Positions 34,170 to 44,830 of a stretch of 64,000 bases of DNA are shown piece by piece. The notes below the pieces were generated by a model. It saw only the letters and a list, made by a program, of their open reading frames with translations, was not told where the DNA came from and searched no databases. Numbering within the stretch: the stretch's first letter is position 1; each line of letters begins with the position of its first letter. The stretch is from Saccharum officinarum. Its lineage: Eukaryota; Streptophyta; Magnoliopsida; Poales; Poaceae. The position numbers were made by a program, and so were the translations under genes. The stretch covers positions 16,472,214 through 16,536,213 of the forward strand of contig CM036188.1 in NCBI GenBank assembly GCA_020631735.1. Reading direction: 5' to 3'.

Positions 34170-34402
34170 CGGGCTTTACTCCCGGTGGGGAACCCCCTCT
34201 AGTCCCGGTTCCCCACCCGGGAGCAAGCATCCGGGACTAAAGGGGGGTCCTTTAGTCCTGGGTGAGGAACCGGGACTAAAGGAGGACCTTTAGTCCCGGT
34301 GGGTAACACCAACCGGGACTAAAGGTGCCTCCTGACATGCCACGATGGCCAGCACCTTTAGTCCCGGTTGGTAATACGAACCGGGACTAAAGGTTTTTTT
34401 TT
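34170..34402. repeat. Left subterminal repeats of the CACTA element
   Basis: Inverted pairs of CTTTAGTCCCGG and CCGGGACTAAAGG recur across this stretch, the last two enclosing GGCAGTGTC-free spacer such as TGGCCAGCACC. They are the expected binding sites for the element's regulatory transposase protein. Confidence 0.85.
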
Positions 34403-34542
34403 CTTTTCTTTTCATTTTTTTGTTTTCTTTTCAAAATAGGTTTTCGAAGTCGTATTGTACGCTGCTAATTATACATTTATACGCGCATATAGTATGTTTC
34501 GGTTCAAGCACAATGAACGTATTAAATCACACAATTCAAGCA

Positions 34543-34568
34543 TAGAAATATATATATATATATATATG
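34543..34568. repeat. AT microsatellite
   Basis: A run of (AT)n follows GAAATAT. The second CACTA copy is about 2 bp longer here (54486-54511), the main length difference between the copies. Confidence 0.8.
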
Positions 34569-34694
34569 CATGCATCATATATATATTTACATGCATGCAT
34601 GCATATGTGTATTTTACATTATATTATTTCATGTGCATATATTACAAAAGATTGCATTATAGTTGTTGTGACATAACGAGTTTCTTCTCATCCT

Positions 34695-37600
34695 CTAGCT
34701 TGGCTTCAATGGCAGTGTTGGGTCGAAGTAGAACTCGCCCTTGGAATCGATGACCTGCTCATTAAAAAATCCGGCTATAGACTCTTGAATTGCTTTGATT
34801 TGGTCTTGCCGTATGACCTTTTCCTCCAACCATCGAGTCTACAGGTTTGAATTAAAGGAAAATAAATTAATATATGTACATATATATATAAAGACATAGT
34901 AACACAATCAATAATAATAATTAAATGAATATATAGTGTATTTTTAACGTACTTTGAGTCTCTCTGTAGGAGTTCTTTGGGAGACCACCTTGATAAACTT
35001 GCAAACATAGTAACCACAGTAGTTGTTCCCCTGTTCCTGCCTCAGACACCACTTTACGAGAAAAAGATTTGTCATCCAATCTGGTGATCCGGTGAAAGCT
35101 ATATGTTTAATTAATAAAGATGATGCGATTCAGGGGACTTACTTTCAATGGGATTACATTCAGTGGCGCTTTGCATTTTTCCATGTGTTGCTTCTCAATA
35201 AAGGTTTTCCAAACACTGCCCAATAAAAAATTTGCCACATCATTAGATATAGTTAATCATCATGTTTGTGTGTATATATAGTTGCTAGAGATCCCGAAAT
35301 TACCTCTGGATAATATCTATCATATCTTGGTAGTCTTGTTGTGGTTTTCTCATCGAGTCATAGATTATCAAGTGACTTTTCACCAGATCGATGTCCATCA
35401 ATATCCAGTGATTGCTGCATATGTTTATAGGATATAACGCATAACACTCATTAATTAACTAGAATCAACATATGAGCCATTAAGGCTATGATCGACATGA
35501 TTAACACTCACTTGAAGTTATAGGGAAAGAGTATATCCTTCTTGTGGCGTTGGTTCACTAAGAAGTTCATGAGGTTACTCTCTGACTCAGACTTCCAATT
35601 AGTCATTGGAGTAATTGGGTCTTTGAATACTATATGGGGATCAACAAAACCAATTTCATTGCATCCTTCCTTTCTGAGCTCTGTCATTGTAAATCTGCAT
35701 ATATATAGTACTTGTTAGGATAATTTATATGCATATACACACATATGATGAGTTTAATAATAGATCGAAAGAATTATTACTTACAGGCAATAGCAGCTAA
35801 TGATAACTTTGTCCAGAGATGTCAGGTGGCATAGTTGATGAAATTCTGCAAAGTCAACATACATAACATCATCGCCACGAAACCAATGTTCGTCTCTAAT
35901 TCTGACACCAACGCAGATGTCTCCACTGGTAGACGCCTGCATGTACCACTTGTTTAGCAGGTACATTTGCGTCCCCAGATCAGATAAGGCTTGAGGGTTG
36001 TATAGACTCTGGCCTAGTACAAATTTTTTCTTCCAAATATCAACCTCCGCCGCACTCTCAATGTTTCCATCACCAAACATCTGGTAAAGGTCGAGACCAG
36101 TCTCATCAAGAAATTCACCAAGGTGATCCAAATCGACATCCGGAGGTATGTTTGCCTGATGCATTAATCCTAAATTCGAACCATATTCATTACCAACAAC
36201 TAGCGGGGGGATTGATTGGTGCGCTTGTTGTCCGAGTTGGGCAACTCCTTTCCCTGCCCGCTTCTTTTTCTGTGCCGCCTCAATTGACTTGGTGAGAGTG
36301 CGGTCATAGTCTGATAACGTTGATTTGGACGGCTTACGAGATTCCCGCTGTTGATGCTGGTAAGAAGTCACCTTTTTTCTTAAAATATCCGGAGCTACGA
36401 AGAAGTACGGTTTCTCTGGGTTTCTCCTTGCTTCTTGATTCATTTTAAGTTTGTCATAGAATCTAGACATGTCTTTTTTATATGCATCAGTTCCTTCTTC
36501 CTTCTCTTCAGATATTATTTTGGGAATAGCCCTTGGTTTCACGGTGGCTTTCTTTGCAGGCGGGGACTGGTTCTTCGTTTGAGGGGCTGGCCTCTTGCTA
36601 GGCTTCTTGGTAGGCGGGGGCAGGGGAGGCGTTGGAGACCTCCTTGGAGGTGTTGGCAGCGGCGTTGGAGACCTCCTTGGAGGTGGCGGCTGCGGCGTTG
36701 GAGACCTCCTTGTAGAGGGTGTGGATGCAGCCTCGTCTTCCAACATAATGTCATCGTACAGAGCACTATGATGATCTGGCGATTGAACAATTGGATTTAG
36801 GTTGGGGGAGGATCTGCTACAAAAAAAGGAATGACATATTATTATGAGCAGATTGTTAATTATTTAAGCCAATACAAATTAATGATGTAGTGTTTTCATC
36901 CGCACGTACCTATGGTGAGGTAGTTCAGGAGGAGGTGGAGCCGACATCCCTGGAATGATGATGTAGCGCTTGCGCCATAGAATGAATGTCTTCTCCGCTT
37001 CTCCTAGAGTCTTCTCACCATCACCTCCAGGAATATCAAGAGGCAAATCACTAAAACCTTTTTCAGCTTTATCTACCGAGATGGTGGCATATCCTTCTTG
37101 GATTATATTCCCATGAATCCTTGGTGTCTTGGTTCGGTCGATAGGATTAACAAGACCGATAGCCACCTTGATTGTGGAATTCTCCTTCGGAATGTGTAGC
37201 TCACACGTTGTACAAGGTTCAGTGACGTCATCCACAGGGAAGTGCAGTCCTGTGTCCCCTTGATTTGGTATCTCCGTGGAAGCGCAGCTGCTTTTCAACT
37301 GAACAGATTGGTTAATGTTGATTCCTGGCTCTGATGCCTGCTTGCTTGCACTCACTGCTATTTGCACTTGCCTTTTGATTTCCTCCTGCATTCTCGCTTC
37401 AAGGTTTTTTTCCCGCTCCTGTGCTTCACGCACCGCTTCCTCCAACCTCTGGAGCCGTTGTGCCTCTTCTTCCTTCTTTCTCTGGCGACTTCTGTAGGAA
37501 GGTCTGTCCTGAGGGAATCCATGCTCCCACGAGACACTTCCTTTGCCTCTAGTTCGGCCACCATGTTCAATAGTCCCGATGGCGTATGTCAGCTCATCCT

Positions 37601-38678
37601 TATCTCTGTTGGGCCTGAACGCACCACTAGCAGTAGCTCTCTGAGCATAAAACAATCTTTCTGCTGCTTCTTGCAGTCTTGCGCCATAAACGCACTTCCC
37701 TGTCTCCTGGTCTAGTGTTCCCCCATGAGCGAAAAACCAATTCTTTGCACGTTCTCCCCACTCGAGTGATTCTGGTCTGATACCCTTGGCAAGAAGGTCT
37801 GCTTCCATTTTGTTCCACTTCTTAATGGCAGTCGGGTAGCCACCTGATCCCAAGGTATGGTGGTATGTCTTCTGTTGGGCATTACGTTGGTTCTTTATCA
37901 CTCGACTCACACCCTCTTCCGAAGTCTTGTACTGTACAAACTCATCCCAATAGGGCCTCTGCTTTGAGATCGGGCCTGGGACAGTAAAATCTGGTGCTAT
38001 GTTCTTCTTGACATACGTCGTGTATAGGTGTTTCTTCCAAGTCTGAAACTGGGTGGCCATCTTCTTCATTGCCCAATCCCTAACTCGCTCCTTCAATTCA
38101 TCACCATCTATTATATCATCATAATCATCTGTTTGGAGCGTGAAATGTACCAAGACATCATTCCAAATTAACGCCTTGTCACGATCGGAGACAAAACTGA
38201 TATGAGGAGCATTGGTCTTCTTCTTCCATTCACGGGTACTAATCGGGAGCCGGTCCCGTACAAGGTAACCACAGTGGTGCACAAATTTCATTTTATTCGG
38301 CCCCCCCGGTTCTCCTGTATCCACATTGAACTCCGAGATGATGAAGCGACCCTCCAATGGCTTTTTGGGACCTCGAACATTTTTACTCTTCGTTGTAGTT
38401 GTTGATGTCGATCCAGAGGGCTACAAAACATAAACATTATTTTTAATGTCATGAGCACACATAAGACATATGATAATATATATATATAGCTAATAATAAA
38501 AAATATATACTTGGCCAATATGTTGTTGCTCATTTTGTTCAAGAGCTAAGTACTGACTCCCGTCATCTACATCCTCTTGCACGTTATTTTTAGCACCATC
38601 ATCGCCGGCAACTTGAGTGCCAGTGTTGATCAAATTCATCATCAACTCCTCCTCATCCATATTTCTCGGGTCGGCCAT
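34695..38678 (-). CDS. CACTA second gene: Transposase_24 plus Ulp1-like protease, eight exons
   Basis: ATG at 38678 (MADPRNMDEEELMMNL). Exons from splice signals: 38678-38511, 38420-36910, about 36816-35785, 35694-35512, 35414-35304, 35215-35143, about 35098-34953, 34838-34695 (TAG). Exon 2 holds the plant Transposase_24 (Ptta/En-Spm) region, including NIAPDFTVPGP and LGSGGYPTAIKKW, then a Gln/Glu/Arg coiled-coil stretch. Exon 3 begins Pro-rich (TRRSPTPQPPPP). Exons 4-7 form a C48 Ulp1-type fold: NNHWILMDIDL supplies the catalytic His, and QEQGNNYCGYYVC the Gln and Cys. By family analogy it is the TNPA-like protein; the protease role is unknown. Phases agree at most junctions, but exon 6 to 7 is only 44 nt apart and does not keep frame. 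No other gene on this strand intervenes. Confidence 0.8.
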
Positions 38679-39148
38679 CTAGCTTCAAAAAACAAAACCA
38701 ATATATAGTACGTCAACCATGTAGTCATTCATCATATGAGAAAAGTCTATGTTAATAATATAAGTATAAGTCATTATGAAATGTAAGTATATGTGTCTTA
38801 TTGCTCATATAGCCATTACTATTTCCGAAATGATAAGAATTTATTTTCTTCTTCTACAGGCGATCTCTGATGCTATGATATAAAGTTTGAAGATAGTCTT
38901 CCCGGAAAAAAATATGTAATGCTCATATTACTTTAGCAACATTAATATATTATATCTGTATATTCAAAGTTCACAAATGAAGAAACATGTGATATTTTTG
39001 ATAAACTAAAAAACGCTTAGTTTACAAACTGGGTATCAAAATTGAGTTCCTATTTGACCATTATATATCCTACAACAAATCCTTCAAAAAAAACCCTACA
39101 TGAATATATTTGGATAAAATTTCGTTAACAAACATTGATCTATGTCCT

Positions 39149-39300
39149 CGGTGGAGGGCCTCGGGCGCGGAGGAGGGCGCGGTGGAGGGCCTCGGGCGCG
39201 GAGGAGGGCGAGGGCGCGGTGGAGGGCCTCGGGCGCGGAGGAAGGCACGGTGGAGAGCCACGGGCGCGGAGGAGGGGCACGGGCGCGCGCGGTGGAGGCC
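39149..39300. repeat. GC-rich minisatellite in the 5' region of the second CACTA gene
   Basis: Units of about 28-31 bp read GGTGGAGGGCCTCGGGCGCG then GAGGAGGGC, with four or more imperfect copies. The stretch lies between the TATA-like box at 39421 and the ATG at 38678, so it is probably transcribed. Open frames in it on both strands are a by-product of composition. Confidence 0.75.
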
Positions 39301-39420
39301 GCACGAGGAAGAAGACGGCGGCGCCGGTGTCACGGAAGACGAACGGACGCGGTGCGAGGAGAAGAGGGCGGCGGTGTTCGACGAGGAAGAAGACGAGCGG
39401 ATCGATCTGCCAGGCGCGGA

Positions 39421-39430
39421 GGTTATATAG
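39421..39430 (-). promoter_or_regulatory. TATA-like box for the second CACTA gene
   Basis: On the minus strand CTATATAACC lies directly downstream of the internal motif array and upstream of the gene. The equivalent arrangement at the right end is a TTTATAAA box at 44529-44536, next to the right subterminal array. Confidence 0.5.
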
Positions 39431-39440
39431 CAGAGGAGAA

Positions 39441-39715
39441 TTACTCCCGGTTCCAGCCACCAACCGGGAGTAAAAACCCTTTACTCCCGGTGCGTATTAC
39501 CAACCGGGAGTAAAGGTACCTTTACTCCCGGTGCGTGTTACCAACCGGGAGTAAAGGTATACCTTTACTCCCGGTGCGTGTTACCAACCGGGAGTAAAGG
39601 TATACCTTTACTCCCGGTTGGTAACACGCACCGGGAGTAAAGGCTTTTTTTGGCGGGCCACGAAACTGCAGCCCACCTTTACTCCCGGGTGGGCTTCCCA
39701 CCCGGGAGTAAAGGT
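39441..39715. promoter_or_regulatory. Internal array of subterminal-type motifs
   Basis: Twelve half-sites (ACTCCCGG / CCGGGAGT) form six inverted pairs. Most are written CCTTTACTCCCGG ... CCGGGAGTAAAGG with spacers such as TTGGTAACACGCA. They sit in the middle of the element, just upstream of the TATA-like box of the second gene. The variant here is GGGAGTAAAGG, while the left terminus uses mainly GGGACTAAAGG. This looks like a promoter under control of the element's own DNA-binding protein. Confidence 0.7.
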
Positions 39716-39729
39716 GGCCTGCAGTTTCG

Positions 39730-40162
39730 TTTCCCGCCTGTTTTAAGGAATAGTCTTGTTAAATACAATAGAAATGCAATAGTTTTTATTAAATACATAG
39801 TAAATTAAATAAAAGGCATAAAATTATTTTGTTAAAAATATGAATTTTATTTTTGTTTATTGCACATAGGAAAAATCGATAACCTAACTTTTTTTTATTT
39901 TTTGTTAGAATTATGAAACATAATGTAACTAATATTTATTATTTCGTTAATGCAAAATGTATTGTTTAATTAAAATTATTAAAATTATTGGTTTTGGACA
40001 GGAAATTTGTTTTCACATCATTTTAACGTTAATATTTTAATATTTCATCACTCAGTAACCAAATCAAACATTGATTTAATTTGAAACATGACATAATAAA
40101 CATCTGAATTCACAATTATTACATAATATCTCAAACACACACTATATTAAATCACTATATCA
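39730..40162. other. AT-rich spacer between the two main CACTA genes
   Basis: Over 75% A+T, with no ORF. It is the 3' flank of the transposase gene on the minus strand and may hold its polyadenylation signals (for example ATTAAA-like stretches). No clear site was assigned. Confidence 0.4.
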
Positions 40163-43100
40163 TCAAGTGGGCACAGCAGTGAACTTCTTCTTTACGTATG
40201 TCCCTTGGTTATGATCGCTTCGTAACCATGGAGTGTCCTCATCATTTACCAAGATGCTAGGGTCTTTGTTCACTTTGAAGGGCGGAATTCGGTCATCCTT
40301 TTCATATTCTTCTGACATGTCCGACTTGTCCTCAATTCCCACGATGACTCTTTTCCCTGAAAGAACTATGTGGCGCTTTGGCTCTTTGGTTGAGTCATTA
40401 TCGTTTTTCCCTCTTTTTGGTTTGGTAGACATATCATTGACATAGAACACCTGATTCACATCCTTGGCAAGGACGAATGGTTCGTCTTTGTACCCAATAT
40501 TACTAAGGTCTACTGTTGTCATTCCATACTCGTTGTCTACTGTTACCCCGCCTCCGGTCACCTTGACCCATTGGCACTTGAACAATGGGATCTTCAAAGT
40601 AGGTGCATATTCTAGTTCCCATATTTCATCTATGCGTCCATAATATGTCTGCTTATTCCCATTCGGGTCTGTGGCATCTATGCGGACACCACTGTTTTGG
40701 TTGGTACTCCTTTTATCTTGGGCTACTGTGTAGAATATGTTCCCATTTATCTCGTACCCTTTGTATGTGACGATATGCCATGATGGTTGCATAGCCAATA
40801 AATACAGTTGCTCATGGATGCTCTCATCACCTTGACATTTTTTTCGCAACCAACCGCCGAAAGTTTCCATGTGCTTATGCGTAATCCAAGCTTCAGTCTT
40901 CCCTGGAAACTCGGATCGTAAGAGATCCTTGTGTGTCTCAATATACGGATCTACCAAAGAGGAGTTCTGTAGAACTGTGTAGTGCGCTTTATTGAAATAA
41001 TCATCATCCATACCAATATATGTTTTCCTCCCTAGTGTCCCCTTTCCGCTTAGTCTCCCCTCATGTCTCGATTCAGGAACACCAATCGAGTCAAGGTCGG
41101 GAATAAAGTCAACACAGAACTCAATGACCTCTTCTGTTCCATAGCCCTTGGCGATGCTTCCTTCTGGGCGAGCACGGTTGTGAACATATTTCTTCAGGAC
41201 TCCCATGAATCTCTCTAAGGGGAACATGTTGTGTAGGAACACAGGACCGAGAGTGAAAATCTCCTTGACTAGGTGAACTAGGAGGTGTGTCATAATATCA
41301 AAGAAGGAAGGAGGGAACACTAACTCAAAGCTGACGAGACATTGAACCACATCATTCTGTAGTTTAGCTAGATCAGTTGGATCAATTGCCTTCTGAGAAA
41401 TTGCATTGAGGAATGCACATAGCTTTACGGTGGCTAGACGTACATTTGGAGGTAGAATTCCTCTTAATGCAACTGGAAGTAATTGCGTCATGAGAACGTG
41501 ACAGTCATGGGACTTTAAGTTACATAATTTCTTCTCTGGCACATTTATAATACCCTTTATATTCGAGGAGAATCCAGATGGTACCTTGATGTTGTTTAAG
41601 CATTCAAACATGATTTCCTTCTCCTCTTTGCTTAGAGTGTAGCTAGCAGGACGTAAGTAATGGCGTCCATCATCTGTCTTCTCTGGATGCAGGTTGTCTC
41701 TTTCTCTCAAACAACGTAGGTCCTGTCGTGCTTCAAATGTGTCCTTAGGCTTTCCATACACACCCATAAAGCCTAGCAGGTTCACACAAAGATTCTTCGT
41801 TAGGTGCATCACGTCGATCGAGCTACGGACCTCCAGGACTTGCCAATAGGGTAGGTCCCAAAATATGGACTTTTTCTTCCACATGGGTGCGTGACCGTTA
41901 GCGTCTTTCGGAATAGGTTGGCTTCCATGTCCTTTTCCAAAGACGACTTTCACATCATTGACCATATCAAGTACATCCTCATCGGTTCGGTTGCGAGGCT
42001 TGGTCAGGTGGTCTGCTTTCCCTTTAAAATGCTTACCTTTCTTTCTTACGGGGTGATTTGCAGGAAGAAATCGACGATGGCCAAGGTACACAACCTTTCG
42101 ACATTTTTTCAAGAATACACCTCTAATATCACCGAAGCAGTGTGTGCATGCATTATAACCCTTGTTTGACTGTCCTGAAAGATTACTTAGAGCAGGCCAA
42201 TCATTGATTGTTACGAACAACAATGCTCGCAGATCAAAGTGTTCCTGTTTGTACTCATCCCACACACGTACACCTTCTTTATTCCACAAAATGAGAAGTT
42301 CATCAATAAGTGGTCTCAGGTACACATCGATGTCATTGCCAGGTTGCTTCGGGCCTTGGATGAGCACAGGCATCATAATGAACTTCCGCTTTATGCATAA
42401 CCAAGGAGGAATGTTGTAGATACTTAGAGTAACAGGCCAAGTGCTATGACTACTGTTCTGCTCTCCAAAAGGATTGATACCATCTGTACTTAAAGCAAAC
42501 CTTAAGTTTCTTGCGTCATTTGCAAACTCCGGGAATTCTCTGTCGATTGCTCTCCACTGGGACCCATCAGCAGGGTGTCTCAACATATTGTCTACCTTAC
42601 GGTCTTCTTTGTGCCATCGTAACAATTTTGCATGTTCTTTGTTTCTGAACAGACGTTTCAAGCGTGGTATTATAGGAGCATACCACATAACCTTGGCAGG
42701 GATTTTCTTACGTGGACGTTCGCCCTCAACATCACCAGGGTCATCTCGCCTGATCTTATACCGCGACGCATGGCATACCGGGCATGCATCTAATTTCTCG
42801 TACTCTTTGCCATGGTATAGGATGCAGTCATTAGGACATGCATGTATCTTCTCTATTTCTAGCCCCATAGGACAGATAACTTGTTTTGCTTCGTAGGTAG
42901 TGGCGGGCAATTCATTGTACTTCGGAAGCATCTTCTTTTGGATTTTTAGTAACTCTCCAAATCCCTTGTCAGATACACCATTCTTTGCCTTCCATTGCAG
43001 CAATTCTAGTGTGGTTCCCAACTTTTTTTGCCCTGCATCACAAGTTGGGTACAACAATTTCTTGTGATCTTCTAGCATCCGCTCGAACTTGATCTTCTCC

Positions 43101-43519
43101 TTTTCACTTTCACATTCTCTTTGTGCATCACGAATGACCTGACAAAGATCATCAGCCGGCTCATCTTCTACGGCTACCTCTTCTTCAGCTTCTCCCATTG
43201 CAGTATCATTGAGGCACGCACCATCAGGAATAATATCATTGTCGTCCCATTTTTCTTCTTCATCTTCTTCCATTACAACACCGGTTTCTCCGTGCTTTGT
43301 CCAACAAATATAGTTTGGCATGAAACCCGACTTGAACAAGTGTGAATGAAGAGTCCTTGAGCAAGGATATTCCACTGTATTCTTACATATGGCACATGGG
43401 CAGCACATGAAACCGTCGCGTTTGTTTGTCTCGGCCGCACGTAATAAAGAATGCACGCCGTCAATGAACTCTTGTGAGCGGCGATCAGCATTATACATCC
43501 AATGACGGCTCATCTGCAT
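40163..43519 (-). CDS. TNP2-type CACTA transposase (TNPD-like), 1,118 residues
   Basis: A single unbroken frame. Residues about 3-80 form the Cys/His transposase-associated domain (RHWMYNADR, CCPCAICKN, HLFKSGFMPNY). Residues about 225-510 are the TNP2 core: CPNDCILYHGKEYEKLDACP, then ALSTDGINPFG, HSTWPVTLSIYNIPPWLC and ALSNLSGQSNKGYNACTHC. About 690-770 matches DUF4218 (CNLKSHDCHVLMTQLLPVA), and about 980-1060 DUF4216. It cuts and joins element ends in the nucleus. The ATG at 43519 is followed by a second ATG at 43513 directly after an acceptor-like TGTAATGCAG, so translation may start at MSRHW in a spliced transcript from the promoter near 44.5 kb. Length is normal for the family and no defect is visible. 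Confidence 0.92.
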   Translation of the reverse strand: MQMSRHWMYNADRRSQEFIDGVHSLLRAAETNKRDGFMCCPCAICKNTVEYPCSRTLHSHLFKSGFMPNYICWTKHGETGVVMEEDEEEKWDDNDIIPDGACLNDTAMGEAEEEVAVEDEPADDLCQVIRDAQRECESEKEKIKFERMLEDHKKLLYPTCDAGQKKLGTTLELLQWKAKNGVSDKGFGELLKIQKKMLPKYNELPATTYEAKQVICPMGLEIEKIHACPNDCILYHGKEYEKLDACPVCHASRYKIRRDDPGDVEGERPRKKIPAKVMWYAPIIPRLKRLFRNKEHAKLLRWHKEDRKVDNMLRHPADGSQWRAIDREFPEFANDARNLRFALSTDGINPFGEQNSSHSTWPVTLSIYNIPPWLCIKRKFIMMPVLIQGPKQPGNDIDVYLRPLIDELLILWNKEGVRVWDEYKQEHFDLRALLFVTINDWPALSNLSGQSNKGYNACTHCFGDIRGVFLKKCRKVVYLGHRRFLPANHPVRKKGKHFKGKADHLTKPRNRTDEDVLDMVNDVKVVFGKGHGSQPIPKDANGHAPMWKKKSIFWDLPYWQVLEVRSSIDVMHLTKNLCVNLLGFMGVYGKPKDTFEARQDLRCLRERDNLHPEKTDDGRHYLRPASYTLSKEEKEIMFECLNNIKVPSGFSSNIKGIINVPEKKLCNLKSHDCHVLMTQLLPVALRGILPPNVRLATVKLCAFLNAISQKAIDPTDLAKLQNDVVQCLVSFELVFPPSFFDIMTHLLVHLVKEIFTLGPVFLHNMFPLERFMGVLKKYVHNRARPEGSIAKGYGTEEVIEFCVDFIPDLDSIGVPESRHEGRLSGKGTLGRKTYIGMDDDYFNKAHYTVLQNSSLVDPYIETHKDLLRSEFPGKTEAWITHKHMETFGGWLRKKCQGDESIHEQLYLLAMQPSWHIVTYKGYEINGNIFYTVAQDKRSTNQNSGVRIDATDPNGNKQTYYGRIDEIWELEYAPTLKIPLFKCQWVKVTGGGVTVDNEYGMTTVDLSNIGYKDEPFVLAKDVNQVFYVNDMSTKPKRGKNDNDSTKEPKRHIVLSGKRVIVGIEDKSDMSEEYEKDDRIPPFKVNKDPSILVNDEDTPWLRSDHNQGTYVKKKFTAVPT

Positions 43520-43601
43520 TACATGACATAAATATCATATTAAAACCTAGATCATAATTAATTATTTATACAACATGCGTGCCACCACAAAAGATACAAA
43601 T

Positions 43602-44137
43602 TTATGAAAGCATCGCTACAATGTAGACAATCTCAACTACCACTAAAAGAACTAAAGCTAAAATACATTTCAGGAGCACAAGGATTTCGCGACCAATCTC
43701 AACTAAAACAGACAGATCCCCCGATTGTGCAACATCTTTGGGCTTCTTCGGCTGGATCACTGCCTCATTAGCCGCCGTATCTGCCTGTTGTGCAAGATAT
43801 TTTTGCACGAGTTCAACATACTCTTCCTCCCAGTAGAAGCCTGAACATCGTCCACTGCCATCCCACTGAAATTAAAACAAAAAATTAGAACTTTAATCAC
43901 AACCATCATGAAAATAGGTATAAACTAACCATAATCATTAAATACGATAAAATAACTCACATTGCGATCCGGACACTTGTAGAAGATACGATCCTTGTTG
44001 GGACCCTCCTTCTTCACTCGGTACTCCATCACAATCTTCGTCTCATCATGACACTTGCCACATGGAATGAGAGGAAGGCCCGGCCTAAGTCGCTTTGAAA
44101 ACCCATGAGAGGCCGAGGACCCGGAAGCAGTTGCCAT
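43602..44137 (-). CDS. GRF zinc-finger protein with C-terminal membrane segment, two exons
   Basis: Exon 1 (44137-43961) encodes MATASGSSASHGFSKR and the first half of a GRF-type zinc finger (LIPCGKCHDE, FYKCPDRN). It ends at an AAT|GTGAGT donor. Exon 2 (43865-43602), after TTTAATTTCAG, continues WDGSGRCSGFYWEEEYV, completing the C-x2-C ... C ... C pattern. It then has a linker and a hydrophobic stretch (ILVLLKCILALVLLVVVEIV) near the C-terminus. Total 146 residues, phase 0. Its stop is 83 bp before the transposase ORF, so both are probably alternative products of one promoter. Similar small GRF proteins are common in grass genomes as transposon-linked genes; the function is unknown. The membrane anchor is inferred from hydrophobicity. 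Confidence 0.8.
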
Positions 44138-44528
44138 CTACTCTCTATACTCATTTTTTAATACACTATAAATTTCTTCTTTTATAAACAAATAAAATTA
44201 ACAAACTATAAAATTATCTACATCTCTAAACAATGATATTTTTAACCTTCTTTCATGTAAATATGCAAGCTTAAAGTGATTTTGAGCTCAAATTGCTTAC
44301 AAATAAAAAAAACCACAATAAAGAACCATAAATATATATAGTGAATAAAATGGCATAAGAAAATGGTAAAAAATGAGAGTATGAGATTGGTAACCTTTAC
44401 AACTGAAGAATCGACGGAGGAATCGAAGAATGGATGGAGGAACAATGGAGGGAGGGAGGAAGCAAGAACACCAGTGAGCTTCAAAATGTGCTGAGCTCGG
44501 GCTCGGGGAGGAAGGAGGAGACGGCCGA

Positions 44529-44536
44529 TTTATAAA
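44529..44536 (-). promoter_or_regulatory. TATA box of the GRF/transposase promoter
   Basis: TTTATAAA is placed between the right subterminal repeats (from 44546) and the GRF start codon about 390 bp downstream on the minus strand. Confidence 0.55.
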
Positions 44537-44545
44537 GGGAGAACA

Positions 44546-44830
44546 TTTAGTCCCGGTTGATAGATCCAACCGGGACTAAAGGTAACTTTCCAACCCCGGG
44601 CGCAGCCACGGCCCGGGAGTAGACCTTTACTCCCGGTTGGAGCCACCAACCGGGAGTAAAAGTATACCTTTAGTCCCGGTTGGTGGCTCCAACCGGGACT
44701 AAAGGTCCTTGCCACCTCTGTCTGGGGCAGTAGCCGTTGGGCAGGGACCTTTAGTCCCGGTTGGAGCCACCAACCGGGACTAAAGGTATTTCTAGTCCCG
44801 GGGGCAAAAAATTCCGGGACTAGAGCCCAT
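44546..44830. repeat. Right subterminal repeats of the CACTA element
   Basis: Inverted pairs of CTTTAGTCCCGGTTGG and CCAACCGGGACTAAAGG alternate with one pair of the ACTCCCGG/CCGGGAGT variant (about 44628-44660). The terminus thus carries both motif versions. Confidence 0.85.

Noticed and set aside
39140..39513. Frames of 87-123 codons on both strands, rich in Arg and Gly or Pro
   Set aside because: Produced by the minisatellite composition in the CACTA leader region.
39441..39728. A nested non-autonomous CACTA insertion
   Set aside because: No CACTA/TAGTG termini or 3-bp duplication bracket the array, so it is treated as part of the larger element.
40233..43345. Plus-strand frames of 70-140 codons within the transposase gene
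   Set aside because: Antisense shadows of the 1,118-residue transposase frame.
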